Shown here piece by piece: positions 9,204 to 18,400 of a stretch of 64,000 bases of DNA. Both the position numbers and the translations under genes were made by a program. Every line of letters starts with the position of its first letter. Positions within the stretch are counted from its first letter, which is position 1. The notes below the pieces were generated by a model, which saw nothing but the letters and a program-made list of their open reading frames with translations, made no database searches and was not told the origin of the DNA. Origin of the DNA: Bacteroidota bacterium (GTDB lineage Bacteria; Bacteroidota; Ignavibacteria; Ignavibacteriales; Ignavibacteriaceae). The stretch is from positions 17,384-81,383 of the forward strand of contig JADFLR010000018.1 in NCBI GenBank assembly GCA_022564295.1, given 5' to 3'.

Positions 9204-10163
9204 ATGAAAAAGATCGGAATTTTATTCGGACAGGAAAAATCCTTTCCTCCTGCATTTATTGAAAGAGTAAACTCAAAAAATGAAGATGAGATAACTGCTG
9301 AGTTTGTAAAGATAGATAAAGTAATACAGGGAGAACTGTGTGGATATGATGTGATAATCGATCGTATTTCGCAGGATGTCCCCTTCTATCGTTCATACCT
9401 TAAAAACGCTGCTGTAAGCGGAACTGCGGTTATTAATAACCCTTTTTGGTGGAGTGCCGATGAGAAATTTTTCAACAATGCTTTAATGACAAAATTAAAT
9501 ATTGCCGTACCGAAAACTGTTTTGCTTCCGTCAAACCAGAATCCTGACGATACTGATTCTAATTCGTTCAGAAATTTATCCTTCCCGATGGATTGGGATT
9601 CTATTTTCGATTATGTAGGATTTCCTGCATTCTTCAAACCATTTGCCGGTGGTGGATGGAAAAATGTTTACCGGCTTGAAAACCCCGATGACTTTTTTAA
9701 AGCATATAATGAAACCGGACAGCTTGTGATGATGCTGCAGGAAGAAATTGATTTTACCGAATACTTTCGTATTTACTGTTTGGATAGATCTGATGTTCAC
9801 ATAATGAGATACGCTCCTAAAGAACCGCACCATAAAAGATATGTTCAGAATCCGGAACCGATTGAAAGAGAGCTGCTTGTAAAGTTAACCGAAACTGTTC
9901 TGAGTATAAACTTTGCACTCGGTTATGATTTTAACACCGTGGAACTTGCAATAAGGGACGGGGTTCCTTACGCAATTGATTTTTGCAATCCCGCTCCCGA
10001 TGCTGAAATAAATTCCGTTGGTAAAGAAAATTTTGAATGGATTGTTGAAGCTGCTGTAAATATGGCAATAAGAAGGGCAAAGCAGCATAAACTAAACCAA
10101 AATAACCTTACCTGGGGAAGTTTTATAACTCAATTTGCAAAGAATAAGGGTATAGCATATTAA
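9204..10163 (+). CDS. ATP-grasp ligase (RimK-like)
   Basis: Predicted to join a carboxylate to an amine or thiol through an acyl-phosphate. The substrate is unknown. The 319-residue protein has the ATP-grasp core: the nucleotide-binding lysine strand PAFFKPFAGGGWKNV, the adenine-side MMLQEEIDF, EYFRIYCLD, and the metal site VELAIRDGVPYAIDFCNPAPD with the expected acidic residue and Asp-x-x-Asn. The N-terminal third is a pre-ATP-grasp Rossmann-like region (KKIGILFGQEKSFP). It is the first gene of a four-gene plus-strand cassette; the next gene follows after 18 bases. Peptide or metabolite ligation is inferred from the neighbours. Confidence 0.8.
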   Translation: MKKIGILFGQEKSFPPAFIERVNSKNEDEITAEFVKIDKVIQGELCGYDVIIDRISQDVPFYRSYLKNAAVSGTAVINNPFWWSADEKFFNNALMTKLNIAVPKTVLLPSNQNPDDTDSNSFRNLSFPMDWDSIFDYVGFPAFFKPFAGGGWKNVYRLENPDDFFKAYNETGQLVMMLQEEIDFTEYFRIYCLDRSDVHIMRYAPKEPHHKRYVQNPEPIERELLVKLTETVLSINFALGYDFNTVELAIRDGVPYAIDFCNPAPDAEINSVGKENFEWIVEAAVNMAIRRAKQHKLNQNNLTWGSFITQFAKNKGIAY

Positions 10164-10181
10164 ACAAAATGGATAGCAATA

Positions 10182-11300
10182 ATGACTGACCCAGGACTTT
10201 TTACTTTAGGTATTGAAGAAGAATTTCAGATTGTTGATCCTGAAACGGGAGAGCTTCGTTCACGTGTTCAGGAAATATTGGAAGATGGTAAAGTTATACT
10301 TGCCGAAAGGGTGAAATCTGAAATGCACCAATCTGTTGTAGAAATGGGAACAGATATTTGCCGTGATATTCATGATGCTCGCGAACAAGTAATTGATTTA
10401 AGAACCAAATTAGCTATGCTGGCAAGGAAAAACGGACTAGCAATTGCAGCCGCCGGGACACATCCGTTCTCTCATTGGAAAGACCAAAAGATAACCGATC
10501 AGCCGCATTATCATGAGATAATTGCAAATATGCAGCAGGTTGCAAGAGCAAATCTTATCTTTGGTCTGCACGTTCACGTTGGTGTTGAAGACCGCGAAAT
10601 TGCTTTGCATATTATGAATGCCGCAAGATATTTTCTTCCGCACATTTTTGCACTTTCTACAAACTCACCTTTTTGGTTAGGCAGAAATACCGGTTTTAAA
10701 TCGTACCGTAGTAAAGTATTCGATAGATTCCCGCGAACAGGAATTCCCGATTACTTCAGCAGCATTGCCGAATACGATAATTTTATCAAACTATTAATTA
10801 AAACCAAATGCATAGACAGCGCTAAAAAAATATGGTGGGATATACGAGCACATCCCGTTTTTAAAACACTTGAATTTAGAATTTGCGATTTGCCAATGCG
10901 TGTGGATGAAACTATTTGCCTTGCAGCATTAATACAGGCAATAGTTGCAAAATTACATAAACTTATAAAACAAAATCTTGGTTTTCGTTTATACAGAAGA
11001 GCACTGATAGCCGAGAATAAATGGAGAGCAGCACGATACGGTATACAAGGTAAACTGATAGATTTTGGTAAACAGGAAGAAGTTGATTTTAGATTATTAG
11101 CCAAAGAGTTATGCGAATTTGTTGATGATGTTGTTGATGAATTGGGTTCACGCGAGGAAGTAAGTTATATAAACAAAATATTAGAAACAGGGACAGGAGC
11201 AGACAGGCAGCTTAAAGTTTGGGAAGAAACAAAAGATTTTAAAAAACTTATGGATTACATCATCGAAGAAACTCATCAGGGTCTTTCTGTTTTAAAATAA
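10182..11300 (+). CDS. Carboxylate-amine ligase, YbdK / glutamate-cysteine ligase type 2 family
   Basis: Belongs to the GCS2 amidoligase family, whose characterised E. coli member YbdK has weak gamma-glutamylcysteine ligase activity. The physiological substrate of most members is unknown. Visible hallmarks are the start GIEEEFQIVDPETGEL, EMHQSVVEMGT, the GTHPFSHW segment, the FGLHVHVGVED histidine motif, and the arginine-containing EFRICDLPMRVDE. At 372 residues it has the full family length. It sits between an ATP-grasp ligase and a glutamine amidotransferase. The facing gene downstream of the cassette is a gamma-glutamyltransferase, which makes a gamma-glutamyl-type product plausible. Confidence 0.88.
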   Translation: MTDPGLFTLGIEEEFQIVDPETGELRSRVQEILEDGKVILAERVKSEMHQSVVEMGTDICRDIHDAREQVIDLRTKLAMLARKNGLAIAAAGTHPFSHWKDQKITDQPHYHEIIANMQQVARANLIFGLHVHVGVEDREIALHIMNAARYFLPHIFALSTNSPFWLGRNTGFKSYRSKVFDRFPRTGIPDYFSSIAEYDNFIKLLIKTKCIDSAKKIWWDIRAHPVFKTLEFRICDLPMRVDETICLAALIQAIVAKLHKLIKQNLGFRLYRRALIAENKWRAARYGIQGKLIDFGKQEEVDFRLLAKELCEFVDDVVDELGSREEVSYINKILETGTGADRQLKVWEETKDFKKLMDYIIEETHQGLSVLK

Positions 11301-11420
11301 TCTTTCTCAATAACTCACAATATGCAAATACGCCACTAAGATCAGAAAGCAATAAATATCTTTATACAAAAAATAAAAATAGCAACAATAGATTTATACA
11401 ATAACGAACGCAATGAAGGT

Positions 11421-12194
11421 ATGCGCTGTATAGGTGAAATAGTTGAAGAGACAAAGAAAAAGTTCAACGATTTAGATATATCTTATAATGTTTACGAAAC
11501 AAGATTTAAAGAAGATATTCCTGGTATTGATTCTGATATTTTTATTTCTTCCGGTGGACCGGGCAGCCCTTTTGATGGCAAAGGGAAAAAATGGGAAAAG
11601 GATTATTTTAATTTGATTGAAAAGATTTATTCCCATAATCAAACAAATACCGATAAGAAAAAATATATATTCTTTATTTGTCATTCTTTTCAGATGATGG
11701 CAAGATTTTTTGAGTTCGGTAAAGTAAATAAACGTAATTCAAAATCAATTGGCGTAATGCCTTTTGAAAAAACCGAATCAGGTAAAACAAATATTATCTT
11801 AGAACAATTACCGAATCCCTTTTATGCTGCAGATATAAGAGAATACCAGGTTACAAATCCAAATAAAAAAGTTATTAATGATATGCGAGCAAATATTTTA
11901 TCATACGAAATTCTTGATGATAACGCAGTGGGCGAATCTGCAATAGCAGCAGTTAGAATAAGTAACGAGATAGTCGGCACACAATTTCATCCCGAAGCAG
12001 ATCCGGAAAGTATGCTTTATCATTTTAACAGACCTGATGAGAAGAAACAGATTATTGATTCTTACGGTGAAGAAAAATACAATCGGATGTTAGAAATATT
12101 ACAGGAACCAAATGCAGTAAAACTAACACGCAAAACCGTTATCCCTAATTTCTTAAATAAGGCAATTGATGAATTAAATAAGGTATTAAATTAA
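11421..12194 (+). CDS. Class I glutamine amidotransferase domain protein
   Basis: The triad of class I amidotransferases is visible: Cys in FFICHSFQMM, and His and Glu in GTQFHPEADPE, with the oxyanion-type strand ISSGGPGSP. It would release ammonia from glutamine or hydrolyse a gamma-glutamyl amide for the ligases beside it. The start is a problem: 11421 is the first ordinary start codon, but the frame stays open upstream and from 11373 reads IKIATIDLYNNERNEG, which looks like the missing first beta strand with ATA where ATG is expected. The reported start is therefore probably 16 codons short. It has 257 residues from 11421. Five bases separate it from the next gene. Confidence 0.82.
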   Translation: MRCIGEIVEETKKKFNDLDISYNVYETRFKEDIPGIDSDIFISSGGPGSPFDGKGKKWEKDYFNLIEKIYSHNQTNTDKKKYIFFICHSFQMMARFFEFGKVNKRNSKSIGVMPFEKTESGKTNIILEQLPNPFYAADIREYQVTNPNKKVINDMRANILSYEILDDNAVGESAIAAVRISNEIVGTQFHPEADPESMLYHFNRPDEKKQIIDSYGEEKYNRMLEILQEPNAVKLTRKTVIPNFLNKAIDELNKVLN

Positions 12195-12199
12195 ATTTT

Positions 12200-13378
12200 A
12201 TGATTCCAGAATTAAGAAAGAAGTTCAACTCTGAATTTACTGTTCATAAATACGACACATTCCTTAATGAACTGAACTCTTCTTTTCAATATCCCCCAGA
12301 TTTCAGGGTTGCAGAAACACCAATATTTCTACCGGCTGAAATAAAAGATGAATTGATAAATGCCTGCAATGATATTTTAGTACAAATACAAAACGATGAG
12401 TTCAAAAATAGATCCGAAAACGCAATCCCGAAAGACCTTGTTGTTCCAAATGAAAGTGCTCATCCCGAATTTTTACAAATTGATTTTGCTATTTGTGAAA
12501 ACCCGGATGGCTCTTTCTTGCCTAAATTGATTGAGCTTCAGGGATTCCCAACCGTTTACGGTTACCAGTTTTTTCTTGCACGGCTCATTAAAAAACACTT
12601 TAATATTGAAGATGGTTTCACTCCATTTTTCAGTTCATTAGATGAGCAAGGATACGTTTCGGAACTACGAAATTTAATTGTTGGAGAAAGTGATCCTGAA
12701 AATGTAATCTTGCTTGAAATCCAACCTGAGAAACAAAAAACCAAAATTGATTTTTCAGCTACAGAAAAATTATTAGGAATAACAACCGTATGCATTTCAG
12801 ATGTTGTTCAGGAAGGTAGAAAGCTCTTTTATAAAAATAACGGAAAAGCAATTCCGATTGAAAGAATGTATAACAGGGTAATTTTTGATGACTTAAAGAG
12901 AAACGATATAGCTTTCAATTTTAATTATAAGGATGAACTTGATGTAAAGTGGATTTCACATCCAAATTGGTTTTTTAAGATCAGTAAATATTCTTTGCCG
13001 TTACTAAAAGGCAAGTATGTACCCGAATGTTATTTCCTGAATGAACTATCCGGCTTTTCTGATGATTTAAGTAATTACGTTTTAAAACCTCTCTTTTCAT
13101 TCGCCGGTCACGGTGTTGAAGTTGATCTGAACAAAAATATTTTGGATGCTATTGAAGACCCCGATAATTATATACTTCAGAAGAAAATTGAGTATGCCCC
13201 AATCATTAAAACACCTGATGAAAACTCAAAAGTAGAAATAAGGATGATGTTTTTATGGGATGAAAAACCGCTGCTTGTAAATAACCTGGTAAGAATGAGT
13301 AAAGGTAAAATGATGGGAGTGGATTTCAATAAAAATAAAACATGGGTTGGTTCAACTCTTGCTTTTCATGAAGAATGA
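12200..13378 (+). CDS. ATP-grasp-like protein of unknown function
   Basis: A 392-residue protein without a recognised name. The C-terminal half looks like an ATP-grasp fold: YVLKPLFSFAGHGVEVD resembles the lysine- and glycine-rich nucleotide loop, DNYILQKKIEYAPI the adenine-binding hinge, and VEIRMMFLWDEKPLLVNNLVRM the strand with metal ligands. The N-terminal half has HPEFLQIDFAICENPDGSFLPKLIELQGFPTVYGYQ, which is reminiscent of circularly permuted ATP-grasp proteins. It is the last gene of the cassette, five bases after the amidotransferase, so a joint pathway is likely. Substrate and product cannot be read from the sequence. Confidence 0.65.
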   Translation: MIPELRKKFNSEFTVHKYDTFLNELNSSFQYPPDFRVAETPIFLPAEIKDELINACNDILVQIQNDEFKNRSENAIPKDLVVPNESAHPEFLQIDFAICENPDGSFLPKLIELQGFPTVYGYQFFLARLIKKHFNIEDGFTPFFSSLDEQGYVSELRNLIVGESDPENVILLEIQPEKQKTKIDFSATEKLLGITTVCISDVVQEGRKLFYKNNGKAIPIERMYNRVIFDDLKRNDIAFNFNYKDELDVKWISHPNWFFKISKYSLPLLKGKYVPECYFLNELSGFSDDLSNYVLKPLFSFAGHGVEVDLNKNILDAIEDPDNYILQKKIEYAPIIKTPDENSKVEIRMMFLWDEKPLLVNNLVRMSKGKMMGVDFNKNKTWVGSTLAFHEE

Positions 13379-13428
13379 AGTTATTCATCCGCTTATCGGG
13401 ACTTAAATAAATGAGTCTTCTAAAAAAA

Positions 13429-13500
13429 TGTCATTTCCGTGAAAACGGGAATCTATAAACTTCAGATTTTGAAGGGATTCCCACTTGCGTGGGAATGACA
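13429..13500. repeat. Dispersed palindromic repeat, copy 1
   Basis: A 72-base element with inverted ends: it opens with TGTCATTTCCGT and closes with GTGGGAATGACA, with inner GGGAATCT and GGGATTCCC. Two further copies lie at 32868-32938 and 62034-62113. All three are intergenic. This copy lies between two converging genes, where the hairpin could also act as a transcription barrier. Confidence 0.75.
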
Positions 13501-13561
13501 GATAATTTAATAATGTTTTTCGAGTGAACTCACAAATAATTATTTAACAATAGCCTGTATA

Positions 13562-15298
13562 TCAAAAACCTTCAGCCGAACCGTTCCCTCTTGAATCGGA
13601 TGCACCGTAGATAATCTTATTGTTTTGATCAATCATTATTCCCTGTACTAAACCGATAGTGGTAATACGATCATTCATATCGGAAAAGTCATAGCCCATT
13701 TTAACTAGATTTTCCATCGCATCTTTATTTATTGCAAACTTCTCAAAATAAATTTTATCAGGCATCCATTGATGATGAATCCTTGGCATATCAACTGCTT
13801 CCTGTATGTTCATATTAAAATCAATACAATTCATAAGGACCTGCAACACTGTTGTAATTATCATTGATCCACCGGGAGAACCCAAGATTAAATATGGTTT
13901 ATTGTCTTTTAATACAATTGTGGGCGTCATAGAGCTAAGCATCCTTTTCCCCGGTTCTATTGCATTTGCATCTGTGCCTAACAAACCAAACTGGTTTGAG
14001 ACTCCCGGCTTTTCACTAAAGTCATTCATTTCATTATTAAGCAAAAAACCTGCTCCCTCCACAACTACTTTAGAACCAAATGCGGAATTCAAAGTTGTGG
14101 TTACGCTTACTGCATTACCCAGATTATCGTAAACAGAATAATGTGTTGTTTCCGTACTCTCGTAATATCTTAATGAATCGCCGGTAAATATTTCTGCAGA
14201 AGGAACGGCATTATCTTTTATTCTCTCAAAAATTGTTTTAGCATATTCTTTTGAAATTAAGTCATCAATTGGTACGGGATAAAAATCGGCATCACCTAAA
14301 TGGTATGTTCTATCTACAAAAACATATTTCATTGCTTCCACTATTCGATGTAGATACTGGCTGCTTCCCCATTCATCTTTTTCAAAATTGAAATTCTCTA
14401 AAATGTTTAATAGCTGTATAAGTGCAATTCCTCCGGAACTTGGCGGCGCCATAGAAATGATTTTATATTCTCTGTAACTTCCAATAATTGGTTCTCTCTC
14501 AACAGGTTCATATTTCTCGAGATCAGCGTGTGTTATAAACCCTCCCATATCCATCATCTGCTGAACAAAAAGATCGGAAACTTTTCCTTTATAAAAACCA
14601 TCTAATCCTCTATCTCTTATTTGCTTTAAAGTCCATGCAAGTTCAGGTTGTTTAAATAAATCTCCTTCTTTATATGGCACACCGTTATTTGTAAAAATCC
14701 TTAATGAAGAGGGATACTTACTAAACACTTCCAAAAATTTGTAAAATGATTCGGCATCTTGACTCTCCAAAGTCCAGCCGTTATCTGCCAGATCAATCGC
14801 AGGTTGAATCACTTTTGAAAGTTTCATGGTTCCGTATCTTTCGAGTGCATAAATTAAACCCGACACACTTCCGGGGACACCAACTGATGCTGCACCTTCC
14901 AAACTCATGTTTTCAATTACGTTTCCATATTTATCGAGATACATATCCCTGTATGCTGTAAATGGAGCTCTTTCCCTGAAATCAATAGTGGTGTTATTCC
15001 CTTCTTGCAAATGAATTACCATAAAACCGCCGCCGCCAATGTTTCCAGCGTAAGGGTAAGTAACTGCTAAAGCAAAACCTACTGCAACTGCCGCATCTAC
15101 AGCATTTCCGCCAGCTTTAAGAATTTCAACTCCCACCTTAGAAGCAATTTTATTTGCAGAAACAACCATTCCGTTTTTTGATTTAAAAGGTTTTGATGCT
15201 GCAGTTATGTTAAATTGAATTATGGAAAAAATTGAAAGAATAAGGATTAAATATATTTTTGCGAAAATTGAGATAAGCCCTGCTTTATTTGAAATCAT
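13562..15298 (-). CDS. ggt: Gamma-glutamyltransferase
   Basis: Exported N-terminal nucleophile enzyme that hydrolyses or transfers the gamma-glutamyl group of glutathione-like compounds. An N-terminal hydrophobic signal segment (about residues 8-33) is followed by the large-subunit domain with GGNAVDAAVAVGFALAV and the arginine motif DFRERAP. The autocleavage site TTHYS has the nucleophile threonine at residue 384. NEMNDF and SMTPTIV lie further on, and the active-site loop GSPGG near the C-terminus. At 578 residues it is of normal length. It converges on the ligase cassette, whose YbdK-like enzyme belongs to a gamma-glutamyl ligase family. A functional link is possible but not proven. Confidence 0.94.
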   Translation of the reverse strand: MISNKAGLISIFAKIYLILILSIFSIIQFNITAASKPFKSKNGMVVSANKIASKVGVEILKAGGNAVDAAVAVGFALAVTYPYAGNIGGGGFMVIHLQEGNNTTIDFRERAPFTAYRDMYLDKYGNVIENMSLEGAASVGVPGSVSGLIYALERYGTMKLSKVIQPAIDLADNGWTLESQDAESFYKFLEVFSKYPSSLRIFTNNGVPYKEGDLFKQPELAWTLKQIRDRGLDGFYKGKVSDLFVQQMMDMGGFITHADLEKYEPVEREPIIGSYREYKIISMAPPSSGGIALIQLLNILENFNFEKDEWGSSQYLHRIVEAMKYVFVDRTYHLGDADFYPVPIDDLISKEYAKTIFERIKDNAVPSAEIFTGDSLRYYESTETTHYSVYDNLGNAVSVTTTLNSAFGSKVVVEGAGFLLNNEMNDFSEKPGVSNQFGLLGTDANAIEPGKRMLSSMTPTIVLKDNKPYLILGSPGGSMIITTVLQVLMNCIDFNMNIQEAVDMPRIHHQWMPDKIYFEKFAINKDAMENLVKMGYDFSDMNDRITTIGLVQGIMIDQNNKIIYGASDSRGNGSAEGF

Positions 15299-15457
15299 AC
15301 TTTAAACCAATATATTTTATTTAGATTTTATTAGGCTTAAATTGATTTTATAATTTAATATTTTAGTATTAATATTCAATTGAATTTTGCACTTAAATAT
15401 TTATCTTCTTTATAATTTAAAACTATCTTAACCTTATTTAGAGCATACAATTTTGAT

Positions 15458-18400
15458 ATGACAAATCACGATTTCCACATATCCAAATCTACGAGAATAA
15501 AATACAAGTTTGATGATTCGTTTTATTCCTTGAAAGGTAATTTAATTATTGCCAATTCTCAAGCTGCTCGTTATATATCAGATAAGATTAACGGGGTAAG
15601 AAAAAATGAAGGAGCTTTTGATCAGTTAACCACAGCAGGTGAGATAAATGCATTAGGCATTTTACATGAGGTTTATCATTATTTAATAAATCATTATGTA
15701 CAAAAGGAAAATCCCGGTGTAATTAAGCGAAGTATCGATTTTCTTAAATCAGCACTTAACGAAGAAAAACTAAATAAGGTTCTTCTCAAATTCGTTGAAG
15801 AATTTCCACCGCTTGATGTTTATAAAGGAAAAATTAAAACCGAAGAATATCTTAATGGAAAGACCGGGAATAAATCAAACAAAGAATTGATCCTCGAAGA
15901 GTTGATCATTCTGCACTTTGAAAATACTAATCCTGCCGCCACAAGGTTAAATGAGTTATTCTCAGATAAAATTTTAAAAGAAAATACTCTTTACAATGAA
16001 TTAATAAAAAGAACAGAAGAATTTTTCGATAAAGAAAACCCAACAGGATTTGGTGGATTACACCTGTTTTCCGTGCTTCGCAAACCGATAACAAGCAACC
16101 CGTACAATTTGGAAGAACAACTTCTCTTCATTAAAAATGAATGGGGATTGATACTTGATGATATGCTTTTGAGCAGACTGCTTAAAGGTACAGATTTGAT
16201 TAGAGAAGATTACAAACTTTTTGTAAAACATGGCGGCGGTGAAAAGGCAACTCCTCCTGTTCCTGAATACAGACACGAAACCGATTCGCTAAAATCATTA
16301 AGTAAAGAAAAAGATGCTGCAATCAGTTTGGAAGAAACCGAACAATTTACCGATGACACACATTGGATGCCCGAAGTTGTGATGATAGCTAAAAATATTT
16401 ATGTGTGGATGCATCAGCTTTCAGAAAAATATGGATACAAGATTAAAAGACTGAATGAAATTCCGGATGCAGAATTAGATACTCTTGCGGAGTGGAATTT
16501 TACTTCACTCTGGTTAATTGGTATTTGGGAAAGAAGCAGTGCAAGTAAAAAAATAAAACAGCTAACCGGTAATCCCGAAGCTGCTGCATCAGCTTATTCT
16601 TTATATGATTATGTTATTGCAAACGAACTTGGCGGTGAAGATGCGTTTAATGATCTTAAACATCGTGCAGGAATACGAGGAATAAAATTAGCGAGCGATA
16701 TAGTACCTAATCATACTGGTATTTATTCAAAATGGGTAGTTGAAAAACCGGACTATTTTATTCGTACAAGTATTCCGCCTTATCACAATTACTCCTTTAC
16801 AGGTGTCAATCTTTCTGAGGATGAACGCGTTGAGATAAGGATTGAAGATAAATACTATACACGTGAAGATGCTGCAGTTGTGTTAGAAAGAAAAGACAAC
16901 TACACCGGGGAAAAAGTTTATATTTACCACGGCAACGACGGCACAAATATGCCATGGAATGACACTGCGCAATTAAACCTATTAAATCCGGAAGTAAGAG
17001 AAGCACTCATTCAAACAATTAAACACGTTGCACAAAAAACACCTATCATCCGGTTTGATGCTGCTATGACTTTAACACAAAAGCATTACCAGCGCTTATG
17101 GTTTCCCGAACCAGGAAAAGGTGGGGCAATTCCATCACGCTCCGATTATTCTCTGACCAAAAAAGAATTTCATGAACAGATGCCTGTTGAATTCTGGAGA
17201 GAAGTTGTTGACAGAATAAATGAGGAGATGCCGAATACATTGCTGCTTGCCGAAGCATTCTGGCTGATGGAAGGTTACTTTGTAAGAACGTTAGGAATGC
17301 ACCGTGTTTACAACAGTGCATTTATGCATATGCTTATGAAGGAAGAAAATGACAAGTACAGAAAACTCATATCCAATACACTCGAATTTAATCCTGAAAT
17401 ATTAAAACGCTACGTTAATTTTATGAGCAACCCTGATGAAGAAACCGCAGTTAACCAATTTGGCAAAGGCGATAAATATTTTGGTGTTGCTGTGATGATG
17501 GTTACTTTGCCGGGGCTTCCTATGTTTGGTCACGGACAGATTGAGGGTTTTTCTGAAAAATACGGTATGGAATACAAACGGGCTTATTATGACGAAGTAA
17601 TTGATGATCATCTTGTGTGGAGACATAAAAGAGAAATTTTTCCTTTGTTGAAAATGCGTCATCTATTCAGCCAGGTTGATAACTTTGAGCTTTACGATTA
17701 TATAAACACAAACGAACAATTAAATGAAAATGTTTTTGCCTACAGCAATAAATCCGGAAACGAAACAGCATTTGTAATCTACAATAACTCGTACGAAACT
17801 TGCGAAGGAAAGATCAAATATTCGAATCCAAAGTCAACAAATGGTAATATTAAACCTCCCAAAGATATTGCTGCTATACTTAGTTTTAAAGCTGATCCCT
17901 TTTATTACTACATTTACACAGACCACAGAACGCAACTACAATTTCTTTTATCGGGAAAAGAAGTAAACCAAGATGGCTTCAAAATTAAATTATTCGGATA
18001 TCAGTACAGAATTTGCCTTAATTTCAGAGAAGTGTATGATGAAAACGGTGCATATAAAAAATTGCTTGAATACCTGAACGGTAAAGGCGTTGCATCTATT
18101 GATGAAGCTTTGCTTGAAATGGAAATGATACCGCTTCACAGTGCATTGGAAGAATTTTTAGCTCCGCCGAACATCCGCGAAATAAGGAATTATGTTTTCC
18201 AATCAGAAGTAAAAGAAAAAACCCGAAGGAAAAAGAAGAGTCCGCAAATTTCACCATCAATACAAGATGGAATGTCATCCTTAATGAAGGAGACGCTTAA
18301 GTATAATAAGAAAATTCCTGAGGATGATGTTGAAACTAAATCGTTTTTTGAAATATTAGAAAATGTAAAAGATTTTTATGAATTGTGGTGGCGTTACAAT

